A DNA stretch of 64,000 nt, from NCBI RefSeq assembly GCF_017654505.1, contig NC_054548.1:27188969-27252968 (forward strand), given 5' to 3'. The position numbers and the translations under genes are program-made. This DNA comes from Polyodon spathula (taxonomy: Eukaryota > Chordata > Actinopteri > Acipenseriformes > Polyodontidae). Shown here one piece after another: positions 1 to 11,119 of this stretch (position 1 is its first letter; every line of letters begins with the position of its first letter). The notes below the pieces were generated by a model. The model worked only from the letters and a program-made list of their open reading frames with translations. It made no database searches and was not told the origin of the DNA.

Positions 1-970
1 AAGATGTAATAACATTTTAGGTTTTAAATACGTGAAATATGTGAAAATCTTTAAGGGGTTCACAAACTTTTTCTCTACACTGAATACATATATAAATAAA
101 CAAAGCTAGTAGTTTTTAGCTCCTGTTTTTCTCTAAAAAAAATCTCATGGACTGCTTTCTTGATGAAACAGTGAATTCATAGGATGCAAATTACCATTAT
201 TCCACAAACAATTTCTGACTTGATTAACCTGTTAAATTATATCAATCTTGTTATTTTTAGTGCCATCTGGTGGTTAAACTGAAAAGTATTTTAACAAACT
301 AAAGTCTAAAACGTCTGATAAATGAATTTCTTTGTAAGCTCCAGCATCACTTTTTTGCCCATTTTTATTTAATGCATAATTTAAGTTTATTTGTAATGTT
401 TTTTTTTCCAACAGATTTTAAATAAATAATAACACAAAACATACTCTTTTCTCCCTGTGCCTCAGATCAGGCCATTGCCTGGCTTCAAGAGGCGGTTATA
501 GGGTGCCACTCATCTTAATCTACAGTGTAGTGCATAACACATATGAAAGTAAAATAGGAGCAATTAACTATTTCTTATTGCTCCAGAACTATTGGTTTCA
601 TTGGATTTGAATGCTTATTTCTGACGACATATCCTGTGTCATTATTTTTTATTCACTGAGTTTTATGGATGCATTTTTGCATCATTTTCATTGTTACAAG
701 ACATCTTCCTCTGTGATGAAGTGATATACCTTAATATTTGACAAATCAAATAATAGTTAAGTATTTAGTAAAAGCACAGAATAGTATTGATGACTAATGG
801 CTTGGCACAGAATTAACTTTGTATAATATGGATAACACACAATTGGGTGTAGCTAATAAAGGCAAAGTAATTATTATTACAATAATAGAAATTGTTTGAT
901 ATTTAAATTTCACCTTATTTCTTAAAGAAGTGTACTAGATTCAGAGTAGAAAAAAGAAAATTAAAACATG
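1..970. other. AT-rich non-coding DNA
   Basis: No reading frame, splice pattern or repeat that I recognise. The block is AT-rich with short T runs only. Confidence 0.6.
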
Positions 971-1331
971 GTGCACCATCTAGTGATCAAGTTTTGCATC
1001 ATCTAGAATTTTAGGATTGAGACATCATTCAAATTAATATATGAACATCATTTTGATCTTTTATCTAACATCATGTAATTCAAGAAACTACAAAATGATA
1101 TTGCAAATGTCTACCTAAAATCATAATAGTTGTACAGTATTTCATGTTAGATTTCAAAATGTCACATTTTTTTATATTTCTCAGTTTTTCATTAAGTACT
1201 GTATATGGAAAACTTCCAAGCAGTATGTAATTCAATATGTTAACGTAACATTATTCATCAGGTTTCATTTGACTTTGTAAAGCAAAATTAGTTAACTCTA
1301 TATGGTAGTGCAAAACTTGTGACCATAGCTG
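971..1331 (-). mobile_element. Tc1/mariner-like MITE, copy 1
   Basis: This non-coding element matches, in inverted orientation, the element at 45204-45504. Both share the subterminal motif AAAACTTG/AAGTTTTGCATCA and an internal stretch around 'ATTTCATGTTAGATTTCAA'. The right end (…CATAGCTG) is followed by TA at 1332-1333, fitting TA target duplication. The left terminus is degraded, so the start is approximate. It has no transposase and would have needed a Tc1/mariner enzyme in trans. The superfamily is inferred from TA flanks only. Confidence 0.6.
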
Positions 1332-4028
1332 TAATATGGTTTTGACAGTAGTGTACTATTAAAACTATTTTACAATGAACTATGAACTTGGCAGTTGATG
1401 AAATGTAATAATATCCTTTCTAAACTTGAATGGTAGGGTTCACTTGAATCTGATTTCCACATCCATGTGATGAAATACATTTGGAATAAAGTATTTACCT
1501 TCCCCATTTCCATTCCTTTGAAATTCATATTGCCACATGTAAACTAATTGACAATAAAATATTTATAGAGAACTGAGTTCAAAGGTGAAGGCACAATTTC
1601 AGAGAGGAATAAAGTTAAGGGTTGAAAGGACTCAGCCTCTCCAGGGACATTTTGAAAAAAAACTTTGAAACAGTTATGTATAAATGTTGTCAGGATGTTA
1701 TCAATAAAAAGAAAAAGGTACATTATTTAAACAGTAGTAGCAACACAAGGGGATGTATATGTTTTTCGGAACTCTGCTACTTACTCTTTCTGGTCAGTTT
1801 GACTGTGGTACACTGATAACCGTGCAGCTCACAGAACCCGGGGAACCTGGGTCAAACTGACACACATTCATTTATAACTATTACAGCTTATTATTCAACA
1901 AACACAAACAGGAACAGATCCTGGACACTGCTCATCCAAAATGTTACCGATCCATTGGGCCACTGACGATGATCGGAAATCAAGATATCGTATTACTGGG
2001 CAGCACCCTGTCCATGTTGTGTTGTGGTATGTTTTTTCCTGTTTTTCTTATTTGTATATCTAGATAATTATAAATAAATATGTCATTTAAATATGTGAAT
2101 AGGACATTCTTTAATTAGTGCCAATGTTTTAATGGTAAATGCTAATGTAAAAGTATACCACATTTTCCCCACAAAAATGTCTTTTCAAAAGAGCCATGGA
2201 TACATTTTCAATTGACGCAACATTTTTCAAATTCAGAGCAGGTGCCTTTCGTTGCTATGAAACTTTTACAAAAGCTTGTTGACTTTTATCAAAAAGCTCT
2301 TGCTTTCACTTTTATCGGCTTTCATTTACTTGTGTGCTGATAGATTGGGAATGACGTCATTTGGTATTATTTTCTAATAGACAGGAATGGTACTATTCAA
2401 GTCCTCCACAGAATCTAGTGCATATAAATTGAGCAACACTGATGTGCTGTCTGGCAGATTAAGATTCTGCAAGCAAACAGCTTGTGTTAGTGTTAAAGAA
2501 GAAAGGAAGAGGCTGAACAGGAAGCTGCATCTCATCGTGCCAGCTGGGAGTGTGAGAAACAGTCAGTGTGGATTGTGTGGGAATGGAATCCAGTTGTGCA
2601 AGAAAAGAAAACCTTAAAACAAGCTGCAGCTAAATGGATACTGAAGTTTCCAAAGAGCCACAAATATAGCACTTGTACCTGCTAAAGATAAAGGCAAGTT
2701 TTGAGAAGCATGAGCCCCACTGCCCTGAACCAGTGGTACTGTATTGTTTTCCAAACAATTTAATGAATTGCAGGTTATATTAGAGGTGGTGGATGGTAAA
2801 GTTCTTTGACACATGTTTTATTTAGTTGGGTGGAGATGCATTGCTTTTATTTGGTATTTATTTACAATTTCTAGAAGGACAATCCCATTATTTTTTATAT
2901 TTAATAATGTTCAGTTTATTGTACAGTATTCGTGTTTCTTTATTCATTGTTAATCTTGAGGAGGCATATTAACCACTACCCGTTTAGACATAACCTTTTG
3001 CTGTCAGATTCATCTTGGGAACTGCTTTCTGAGTCCATAAGAGCTTGCCAACTTGTGATGATTCTGAAATTCACCTGCAGATTGATGATTAAAAACAAAA
3101 CAAAACAAAGCAAACAAAAAAAAAAAACTGTATTAACCAAGAATGTAAGATACACAACAAGAGGAATAACTAAAGTGTATGCTTTACCATGGTTTGTGCT
3201 TTATGCCAGGAGGTTAAATGATTAAGCCAATAAGTGATTAAAAAATACATATCTTACTGCTTTTTTACCTTGATTTGGATCAGGTGTCCAGATGAAACAA
3301 GGCTAATTTTAAAAGAGAAACATATTTAAACGAATTGTATCTAAAAAGGGATGCTTACCATCTGGAGGCCCCAGTGGAATTGTCATGCACAACCTGCCCA
3401 TTCTGTTATGCCTACCTCTGCATGTAACCGACTGCACAATTCTCAGCAGACCAGGCTGGAAAAAATCGCACATAATACAGGGGCTAGCATGACTGGTCAC
3501 TAAAGACAACCATGTAGCCACCCCGCACCCCTGGACCGCTAATATGATTAGAATTACAATTATAAACACTAAACAACAACACTAAATAACATCTGATTAC
3601 AGCAGAAGTTTTTTTTTTTTTTTTACTATAAACCCAATGGAAATAGCACTTGTTTTTTGGAGGTAGAAGCTGTAAACTATTTTCTGAGGACTTCAAGAGT
3701 GATAGGAAGTCCTGATTTTTTATTAGTTATGCACCAAACTTTGCAGCTCGTGGCAGTAATTTTGTTGTATTACTGTTTTGTTGACGTTCACTTGTTTAAT
3801 CTTCTTTGTGTGATTTCATGCTGTAAACATAGACATGCATTTTTTAAAAAAAACTGGGGTTCAGATATCACAATAGGACAATCATAACATTTCAAATAAA
3901 TAAATCCAAAGCATGATTGCAGTTGTAAAAATAAACTAAAACACACAATATCCTCTTGAAGGCAATTCAACTATGAGGAATCTGTGTTCACAAAACATGA
4001 ATACATATTGTCAATTTTTATATTACAG
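1332..4028. other. non-coding DNA, no recognised gene
   Basis: Contains poly-A and poly-T runs (about 3116-3127 and 3608-3624). Short open frames here (for example 2387-2617 on the plus strand) show no domain that I recognise and have no convincing splice signals, so they are not annotated as genes. Confidence 0.5.
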
Positions 4029-4136
4029 ATATCCAGTGATTCTAATCCAGAGAGAGTGATGACTCAGGTCTACCAAATTATTTATGGACAGTCTGTGAAT
4101 TTGGATGACAAACTGTTTGAAGAGACCTTTAATCTT
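4029..4136 (+). CDS. candidate exon of an unrecognised host gene, interrupted by a SINE
   Basis: A pyrimidine-rich tract ending in TATTACAG (to 4028) looks like a splice acceptor. It is followed by an open frame reading ISSDSNPERV…LFEETFNL. Before the SINE at 4137 arrived, the frame would have run over the target site into 4587 and stopped at a TGA two codons after the target duplication, giving a candidate last coding exon of about 38 codons. I do not recognise the protein. The acceptor could be chance in AT-rich DNA, and no upstream exon could be joined with confidence, so this is a weak call. With the SINE present the frame runs through poly-T (poly-Phe) instead. Confidence 0.22.
4122..4136. 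repeat. SINE target-site duplication, left copy
   Basis: GAGACCTTTAATCTT, repeated exactly at 4572-4586. This length and the adjacent poly-A tail are typical of LINE-driven retroposition. Confidence 0.9.
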
Positions 4137-4571
4137 TTTTTTTTTTTTTTTTTTTTTAATTTAGTAGTCACAATTATTTTTTGTATTTTATCTCAATTTA
4201 GAGTATCCAATTATTTTTAAGCTCAGCTCACCGCTACCACCCCCGCGCTGACTCAGGAGCGGCGAAGACAAACACATGCTGTCCTACGAATCGTGTGCCG
4301 CTTTTCACACTGCAGATCCACCATGCAGCCACTGGAGGACAACACAGTTCTGGTTAGCTTACAGGCAAGCCAGCAAGCGCCCGGTCAGACTACATGGGTC
4401 ACTGGTGCGCAGTGAGCCGAGGACACCCTGCCCGACCTAAGTTTCTCCCCCTCCCCCCCAGGTGGTGCTCGGACAATTGTGCGCCACCATCTCGGAGCTC
4501 CCGTCCACAGTCGGCAGTGGAATAGCTCACGTGGAGCGCCTTTACCGGATGCGCCTCTCGGGTAGCCCCCT
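4137..4571 (-). mobile_element. SINE, about 435 bp, minus strand
   Basis: Flanked by a perfect 15-bp direct repeat. Its poly-A tail appears as a poly-T run at 4137-4157 on the plus strand, so the element reads on the minus strand. The body is GC-rich, unlike its surroundings, and the 3' part before the tail is AT-rich. The 5' end (near 4571) contains a D-arm-like stretch GGTAAAGGCGCTCC, suggesting a tRNA-derived head, but no clear B box is visible. The exact family is not assigned. It landed in a candidate exon (4029-4136). Confidence 0.85.
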
Positions 4572-4586
4572 GAGACCTTTAATCTT
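4572..4586. repeat. SINE target-site duplication, right copy
   Basis: Identical to 4122-4136. Confidence 0.9.
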
Positions 4587-5501
4587 AAGAAATGACATCC
4601 ATATCCACATTAAAAGAAAAAAATGCTTTGCATGAATTCTAGATTTTTTCAATTTTATTTTATGTAAGAAAAAAGTATTTTGTGGTTATTATATGAAAAT
4701 GCCAGTTACTCAAAATACATTTTCTTCATAAATCTTTATTGAAAATAAAGAGGTACAACATATCTTTTGCAGCTGCAAAGCACATCATTTGACCAGAAGA
4801 GGGAGACTAAAGCACATGCTTGAAACAAAATGACAAACAAGAAAAAGTGTTGCAAGCCATGAACATGATGTAATCCTAACAGCTCTGTTCCATAATTGAG
4901 CTACTGAAGTGTAAAATTAATGTAACTGAAGTAAATACATATAAAAGTTAAATAAGACTAAATGAAGGTCATACTCTTGAACAGCAGTAATGACACAATG
5001 CAATTCATTATTGGGCAATATTAACCATGTTACAGTATATGCACAAATATTGGTCTTTGGTGGGTGCTCTGATACTGCAGCATCGTTTTGTGGTAGGATT
5101 GTGCCAGGATACCAACAGTGCGTTTAAGTAATTCAAATAAATTGTGCAATTAAAGGCATAATTAGATGATTAAAGTAAATTACTTTATAAAAGCTTTTTA
5201 CCAGGACATCTAGTGGGCTGTGCCTATTCAGTCACCTTTATTCATATGCATAAAGTGTTATTTAATACATCCCAGAAGGTTGGCTGCATTTTAGACTTTT
5301 ATCTTATGAGAATTTATGGGTGTCCATGGAATCCTACCCTACTGGCTGCACTACCCCACTGTTTCCTAGTGATATGCTTCTCACCAAGTTAAAATGTTAT
5401 GAAAGTTAGTGAAAATCAAATACAGTATTCACACAGACTGACTGTCCTTTGAAGCAGATATCAGTCAGCTTAAATTCCCATCCCTCCCTTACTTATGTAT
5501 G
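4587..5501. other. non-coding DNA
   Basis: No gene recognised. An AAATAAAG motif at about 4744 could serve as a polyadenylation signal for the candidate exon upstream, but such motifs are common in AT-rich DNA. Confidence 0.5.
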
Positions 5502-5509
5502 ATCACACA

Positions 5510-6466
5510 CATAGTTGGGTAGTATCGAAAATACATGTAATTAAAATATGTATTTTCATTACATTTATATTTTGTAATTTGTAATGCAAATGCCAATTTA
5601 GAAGTATTTTGTATTTTCAAAATACTCCAAAATACATTGTCAGTAATACTTTAAATATTAACCTGCAGATCTATAAAATGTAATTATAGTGATCGCGTAT
5701 TTGATTAAAAAAAAAAAAAAAAAAAAGAATAAATAAATAAATGCACACGCACACATCACTTCGTCTTGGGAGTAACGTTAAATCAACAATGACGCGTTGG
5801 CTACCACACTGTCTTTCTGGAGACACCAGAAGATTCCATCAGCTAATGCTTCAGGCTGCTGAAGAGTTGGGTCTTTTATCAGAATTTTCTAGTGGGAGAC
5901 CCCTTGAAGAGGAAGATGATGACTTCTTTGTTTTTATGGCTAGAAAAGATGTTTTGCAGATAAGTACTCCCTAAACAACAAGCAACAAGCTGAGCTGGAG
6001 AGCCTTCATTTTCTTGTACATCACTGTGTACTGAAAACTACACTAATGTGAGACATTAAATAAATACTGTTTGAATATTCAAAGATTTTAGCTTGCTATA
6101 GAATTACTCCCCCTTACCCACCACAAAAAAAAGTTCTAAAACATTCTGGTGTTGAAAATTGCTATTTATTTTAAAACTGCAACAGCAAGAAAATAAAGGT
6201 GCTTGGAACAGTAATTGACTCTGAAGATATGTGGGTTACACTTATAACAACCATCCAAAAGCATTCCAAAATGTTCAGGTTCAGGCCTTATCTAAAATAT
6301 TGATTTCTTTTTTTGGGGGGTGGGGTTGGGGGGGGGATGAACTATATATACAAAAAAAATAATCTGTTTTGTTTATTAAATGTATTTTGTAATTTCAATT
6401 TTTTTTTCCAAATACAATTGTATTTTGTATTAAAAATACATTTCCTGAATATTTTGCCCAACCCTG
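5510..6466. mobile_element. short hAT-type DNA transposon
   Basis: Flanked by a perfect 8-bp duplication ATCACACA (5502-5509 and 6467-6474), the hAT signature. The ends are CATAGTTGGGTA and, inverted, CAGGGTTGGGCA. Subterminal sequence is made of repeated AAAATACA/TGTATTTT words on both sides. At 957 bp it is too short for a full transposase, so it is non-autonomous. A G-rich run (about 6313-6337) and poly-A tracts lie inside. Confidence 0.85.
5741..5974 (+). pseudogene. possible transposase remnant inside the hAT element
   Basis: A 77-codon open frame within the hAT element. The stretch from about residue 20 (RWLPHCLSGDTRRFH…EEEDDDFFVF) looks like ordinary protein rather than simple sequence, with an acidic EEEDDD cluster, so it may be a piece of the parental hAT transposase left by internal deletion. 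The first residues derive from a CA-rich tract. No DDE or zinc-finger motif is present; it cannot be functional as a transposase. Confidence 0.3.
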
Positions 6467-6548
6467 ATCACACATCACTTTTCTTTTTTGCTGTTTCTGT
6501 CTTTTTCTCATAAGAACACTTTCTTGCTTTCTCGCCACAGCTTCCAAT

Positions 6549-6553
6549 ATCCC
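6549..6553. repeat. Gypsy target-site duplication, left
   Basis: ATCCC here against ATCCT at 12731-12735, one mismatch. Confidence 0.7.
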
Positions 6554-6762
6554 TGTGGCAAAGTGGTTTGTAGTGCTCCGGTGTATAGGTGAGTTGAGGT
6601 GCTCCAACAAAGGACAAACACGAAGTATACCGGTCAGGTTTCTTTTAATGCCCCTTTTAATCCGCGTTTCAAATAATAAAGCTGGATCTACCCAGCAATG
6701 GGTATTGCCAGTGAAAACTGGACCCAAAATAATAAAGCTGGTTCTACCCAGCAATGGGTATT

Positions 6763-7250
6763 CTTCTGGTCACCTCGCTATAAAAAAGATATTGCTGCTC
6801 TAGAAAGAGTGCAAAGAAGAGCGACCAGAATTATTCCGGGCTTAAAAGGCATGTCATATGCAGACAGGCTAAAAGAATTGAATCTGTTCAGTCTTGAACA
6901 AAGAAGACTACGTGGCGACCTAATTCAAGCATTCAAAATTCTAAAAGGTATTGACAGTGTCGACGCAAGGGACTTTTTCAGCCTGAAAAAAGAAACAAGG
7001 ACCAGGGGTCACAAATGGAGTTTAGAAAAAGGGGCATTCAGAACAGAAAATAGGAGACACTTTTTTACACAGAGAATTGTGAGGGTCTGGAATCAACTCC
7101 CCAGTAATGTTGTTGAAGCTGACACCCTGGGATCCTTCAAGAAGCTGCTTGATGAGATTTTGGGATCAATAAGCTACTAACAACCAAACGAGCAAGATGG
7201 GCCGAATGGCCTCCTCTCGTTTGTAAACTTTCTTATGTTCTTATGTTCTT
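6763..7250 (+). mobile_element. 5'-truncated CR1/L2-type LINE inserted in the Gypsy 3' LTR
   Basis: Only the 3' end of a non-LTR retrotransposon is present. It carries the C-terminal part of ORF2, a short 3' UTR and a tail made of 8-bp repeats (TTATGTTC twice, then TTAT), as is typical of CR1-like elements, which lack poly-A. A 3-bp overlap (ATT at 6760-6762 and 7251-7253) marks the target site when compared with the intact LTR. A longer copy of the same family lies at 42135-42857. Confidence 0.9.
6764..7180 (+). pseudogene. LINE ORF2 C-terminus (5'-truncated)
   Basis: The reading frame from the insertion junction to the TAA at 7178-7180 encodes about 138 residues. They match the C-terminal region of the related frame at 42135-42789, with shared blocks such as AALERVQRRATRII, YADRLKELNLFSLEQRR and VVEADTLGSFKKLLDEI. 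The segment follows the reverse transcriptase domain in CR1/L2-type ORF2 proteins. No RT catalytic motif is included, because the copy is truncated upstream. The frame is open throughout, so the copy is young, but it is a dead-on-arrival insertion without promoter or start. Confidence 0.85.
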
Positions 7251-7562
7251 ATTACCAGCTACAAAACAAAGGGGTTGCAGTCCCGAAACAATAAACACAA
7301 AAACACGTCTCCAAACTGGGTGCTCTGGTGCAGGTGTGGTGCTCTGAGTGCTGGTGCTCGTGCGCGTTCAGGTCCGGGTTTCTTGCCGCAGCTCCAGCTT
7401 CGTATCAGCCGTCTGGTAAAACAAAACACAATACTCCTCAAGGAACCCACACTTCATTCACAATTCCGTCCTTGTCTCCTCCCATTAACCACAACAAAGG
7501 AGCCGATTACGGCGTCACGTCCCCCTAAAGTACCCTAAGCCCCGCCCCCTCCGATAGCTAGT

Positions 7563-8525
7563 TCAATCACGTCTCCTCCAATTCATGACTGAAACTTCGC
7601 TCACCGTACTAGGGCGATGACTCCAGGTACCGTAACGCCGCCCTCTTCCTGAATGGCCGGCTCCCGACTGTCCCCAGGATGAACTGCCCAACCATTCAGT
7701 AGGAAGCCCGCAGCTCCTGTTGTACAGTGCCCTCACTGGTCGAGAGGGAGATTTTTGATTCGGATTCATTCGCTCTCCGTCACATATCCCACCGCTCAGA
7801 GTGGAGCCGAAGGAACACTCGGCTGAATCTACTTTACCCATTATACCCCCCTCCCGGGAAAAGTAATCCGCATTTTGATGATCTTTCCCTGCACAGTGTG
7901 TCATGAAATACATGAAGGGTTGCAGCGCCAGATACCACCGAGTTATCCGGGCGTTGCTGTCCTTCATCGTGCTTAACCATCTGAGTGGGGCGTGGTCAGT
8001 GACGAGATTGAATGAATGACCCAAGAGGTAATAGCGTAAGGTCTGAGTGGCCCATTTAATGGCCAGACATTCCTTTACTATGACGGAGTAGTTGCGCTCC
8101 CGAGGAAGCATTTTCTTGCTTATGTAGAGGATGGGGTGTTCTACTCCGTCGACCTGCTGGGACAAGACCGCCCCCAGACCAACATCCGAAGCGTCGGTGT
8201 GGAGGAGGAATTCCTTATCAAAATCTGGTGTGATCAGGGCGGGGGCTCGGCAGAGTCGTTGCTTAATGGTATCAAAGGCCCCCTGACATTCCCCTGTCCA
8301 TTTAATTAAACTTGGTGCGCTCTTTTTAGTGAGGTTCACTAGAGGGTTTACCACTGTGGCGTACTCGGGGATGAATCGATGGTAATAACCGGCCAACCCC
8401 AAGAGAAACCTCACCTGGGACTTGGTTTTCGGGATTGCCGCGTCCATCAAAGCCTGGACTTTGGTGGCGACGGGTTTCACCTGCCCATGTCCCATAATAA
8501 ATCCCAAATTGGGCACATTTACCAA
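7563..8525 (-). pseudogene. pol: Gypsy pol: end of RT, connection and RNase H
   Basis: About 320 codons. Near the start it has the RT thumb motif LGFIMGHGQV followed by KVQALMDAAIPKTKSQVRFL and LGLAGYYHRFIP, the usual Gypsy RT-RNase H linker. The RNase H domain starts at HTDASDVGLGAVLSQ (catalytic Asp), then ERNYSVIVKECLAIKWA (catalytic Glu) and TDHAPLRWL (Asp). RNase H would remove the RNA strand during reverse transcription. The frame is shifted relative to the RT frame upstream, with the break between about 8515 and 8540. The frame does not stop at the end of pol; it runs through the polypurine tract into the LTR and stops at 7563, so the last ~74 codons are LTR-encoded. Confidence 0.9.
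7785..7797 (-). other. polypurine tract of the Gypsy element
   Basis: On the minus strand GAGCGGTGGGATA sits directly before the 3' LTR start TGTGACGG. This is the expected place for plus-strand DNA priming. The LTR element at 16200 has a similar tract. Confidence 0.7.
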
Positions 8526-9377
8526 AGTTAGCTGTCAGCCGGGCTACCCTCAGAGAATGCAAGACGGCTGCGACCCTAGCCAAATGCTCCCGCCAGGTGG
8601 AGCTGTAAATCACCACATCATCAATATACGCTGCTGCATATTCATGATGTGGGCGTAAAACCTGGTCCATTAGTCTCTGAAAGGCAGCAGGCGCACCATG
8701 TAGCCCAAACGGCATGGTTGTGAAATGAAACAAACCATCAGGGGTAGAAAATGTCGTTTTCTCACGTGATCTGCGGGTTAATGGGATCTGCCAGTATCCC
8801 TTCGTCAGGTCCAAAGTCGAGATGAACCTCGCTGTTCCCAGTCTGTCTAGAAGCTCGTCGACCCGAGGCATGGGATATGCATCGAACTTGGCAATAGCGT
8901 TCACCTTGCAGAAATCAACGCAGAAGTGGTTGGTGCCGTCCTTTTTGGCGACTATCACAATCGGACTGCACCACTCGCTCCTGGAAGGCTCAATCACCCC
9001 AAGCTCGAGCATCGCCCGTACCTCTTTGCGAACGCCACTTCGTCGACTTTCTGGGATCCGGTAAGGTCTCTCTCGAACCGTGACACCTGGGGGAGAGATA
9101 ATGTCATATTCAACGAGATTAGTTCTGCCGGGCACATCAGAAAAAACATCCCTGAACTCCTCAATTAACCTACGCAGATATCTCTGCTGATCTGGGAATA
9201 ACTGTTCTCCCATCGGAATGTTCTGTATGCTAGGAGCCTCTATACAGGGTCCAAAATTATCCTCTACCTCACCTGGGGCTATAAATAAGGCATCCCTTGC
9301 CTGCCAGGGCTTTAATAAATTGACATGGTAAATTTCCCGTTCATTACGGCGATCGGGCTGCCGAATTTCATAATTTA
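8520..9377 (-). pseudogene. pol: Gypsy pol: reverse transcriptase
   Basis: Encodes the fingers-palm part of a Gypsy RT. Visible in order: an N-terminal linker (REIYHVNLLKPWQ just after the upstream frameshift), RLIEEFRDVFSDVPGRTNLVEY, PYRIPESRR, VIVAKKDGTNHFCVDF, FISTLDLTKGYWQIPL (first catalytic Asp), TTMPFGLHGAPAAFQRLMD and YIDDVVIYS (YxDD catalytic box). The function is copying element RNA into DNA in cytoplasmic particles. The palm catalytic residues are intact, but the frame enters through a one-base insertion at about 9377 and leaves through an indel near 8520, so no complete enzyme can be made from this copy. Confidence 0.92.
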
Positions 9378-9715
9378 ACTTTCCCTATAGCCCGAATCAC
9401 CTCATATGTCCCCTGCCATTTAGCATATAGCTTCGATTCCAACGTGGGAAGAAGCAGCATTACCTTGTCTCCTGGCCGAAAGGTCAGAATCCGTGCATTT
9501 TTGTTGTAATGCTGCTGTTGTCGGTGCTGTGCCGATTTTAAATTGTCCTGGGCCAAACGACCGACCAAATCCAGGTGATCACGGAGAAGGAGCACATGCT
9601 GCACTACGTTTTTGGACGAGCCTTTATTCTCTTCAAACCCCTCTCTCAACAGATCGAGGATACCACGAAGTTGTCGGCCGTACAAGAGCTCAAAGGGGGA
9701 GAACGCTGTTGAACT
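9371..9715 (-). pseudogene. pol: Gypsy integrase C-terminal region
   Basis: Same frame as the integrase core, after an in-frame TAG at 9716-9718. It reads FSPFELLYGRQLRG, the conserved end of the Gypsy core domain. A helical segment (LVGRLAQDNLKSAQHRQQ) follows, then FRPGDKVMLLLPTLESKLYAKWQGTYEVI, the GPY/F-like C-terminal domain (here QGTYEV). A one-base insertion in a TTAAA run at about 9377 shifts the frame; the adjacent frame continues NYEIRQPDRRNERE into the RT region. This confirms that integrase precedes RT on one polyprotein. Confidence 0.88.
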
Positions 9716-10258
9716 CTACGGCACCTCTCTCACTGCAAAAAGGAGGTAGGGAAGAAGCGATGCCCAATGTTTTTGCTCTTGATTCACAAATCGTCTCAGC
9801 ATCTGCTTTAATGTCTGATTAAAACATTCCACCAAACCGTCCATCTGTGGATGATAAACAGATGTCCTGATGGGACATATTTTTAATATTTTATACACCT
9901 GCTGTAGCGTTCGAGACAGAAAGTTAGTCCCATGGTCAATCAATATTTCTTTGGGGATCCCTACTCTCGACATAATCTGTACTAGTTCTTTGGCTATTGC
10001 AACGGCACTAGTGGACCTCAATGGAACTGCCTCTGGGTATCGTGTTGCATAATCCACCACTACTAATATATGCATATACCCTAAGTCAAGAGGTAGCAAA
10101 GGGCCGACTATGTCCATTGCAATGCGCTCAAAGGGAGTGGAAATAATTGGCAATGGGACCAAAGGAGCGGGGCGTACTCTACCCGACGCTATTCGCTGGC
10201 AGTCTGGGCATGTGGCTACATATTTCGACACTTCATTATGAAGCTCTACCCAATAAAA
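9716..10258 (-). pseudogene. pol: Gypsy integrase zinc-finger end and catalytic core
   Basis: Starts right after an in-frame TGA (10259-10261). The residues FYWVELHNEVSKYVATCPDCQ supply the two Cys of the HHCC zinc finger, whose His pair lies just upstream. The DDE core follows: FERIAMDIVGPL (first Asp), EILIDHGTNFLS (second Asp) and VYHPQMDGLVECFNQTLK (Glu). All three catalytic positions are retained. Integrase inserts the element DNA into the host chromosome. The segment ends at a TAG (9716-9718), most simply a C-to-T change of CAG; the same frame continues as integrase on the other side. Confidence 0.92.
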
Positions 10259-11119
10259 TCAAGTCAATATGCGTTCCCTCATCTTGTCGGCTCCCAAGTG
10301 TCCTGCAAAGGGGACGTCATGCGCCAGCCTCTTGACCTCGGGCCGACACAATGGGGGGACCATCAGTTGCGTTACAGGCTGTCCTGTGCCCGTGGCAGGG
10401 TTTACCCTATACAGTAATTGCCCCTTGATAATGAAATGCGGATATACCAGCGCCCCAGCACCTTCAACATCCTTACCTTCAATAGACCGGACCTGTTCCC
10501 AAGCGTGCACCAGTGTGGGGTCGTTTTTCTGGTCCCACACTAGGTCCGCGCTTGAGCCCCACATGTCCGGTACATTGAGAGGGGCTGGAGTAGCATCTGC
10601 CCTGGATGGCCCAGTAACCTCGCCCCCTCGGTCACACTGCGTACCGACTCCCTTTGAATGGCGTTTGATACCATCTGCGCTCTCTCCCACCAGTCCCCAG
10701 CCTCGTTTTAGAGATGCACCTTCCCATTTTTCGATCCGTCTCTCTCTCTTTGTTTTCCTAGGACGAAAAAGAGAATTAAACAGGTCGGCTTGCAGGGGAA
10801 AAGTATCACCAATCGTTTCCCCTGCTCTGTCTGCCACGGTTACGTGTGTGGTTGGGACTGTCTTTTGGAGCAATTGTCGATACTGTGGCCAGTCCCGACC
10901 CAGGATTACGGGATGCGGCAGCCTTTCCACCACCCCCACTATGAGGTGGCGTTGTGTCGAGTCTATCGACACGTATGCTTTTAGGGTGGGATATGTCGCC
11001 GTGTCTCCATGGATACAGGAGATCGCCACCTTGCCTTGTGGCTGCCACGACATACCGATGCGTCCAGGCTCATGACACCTGAAACAGACGATCGGGGCAG
11101 AAGGCACTGGGGTTAGCTG
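10259..11119 (-). pseudogene. pol: Gypsy nucleocapsid/protease remnant and integrase N-terminus
   Basis: Same frame as gag, following its TGA. It opens with a degraded zinc knuckle CFRCHEPGRIGMSW, where His and the last Cys are replaced. It then jumps directly to GKVAISCIHGDT, part of the protease, with VILGRDWPQY further on. No DTG/DSG active-site motif is found, so a deletion has apparently removed the protease catalytic segment and the end of the knuckle. After a charged linker with RKTKRERRIEKW, the C-terminus carries LLYRVNP and VKRLAHDVPFAGHLGADKMRERILT, the HH half of the integrase zinc finger. It ends at TGA 10259-10261, probably a decayed CGA codon. Confidence 0.85.

Larger units (their letters stand above)
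6554..7784 (-). repeat. 3' LTR of the Gypsy element, split by a LINE
   Basis: Matches 11991-12730 end to end once 488 bp of LINE plus a 3-bp duplication are removed (1231 = 740 + 488 + 3). It contains an imperfect internal duplication around AATAATAAAGCTGG…CAGCAATGGGTATT. In element orientation it begins TGTGACGGAG and ends CACTTTGCCACA. Confidence 0.93.

Noticed and set aside
1920..2035. Possible exon with an open frame (LDTAHPKCYRSIGPL…)
   Set aside because: No good acceptor and donor pair, no recognised similarity, and it cannot be joined in phase to the candidate exon at 4029.
10269..11075. 268-codon plus-strand frame opposite the Gypsy pol
   Set aside because: It lies antisense to recognisable protease/integrase sequence and has no domain of its own.
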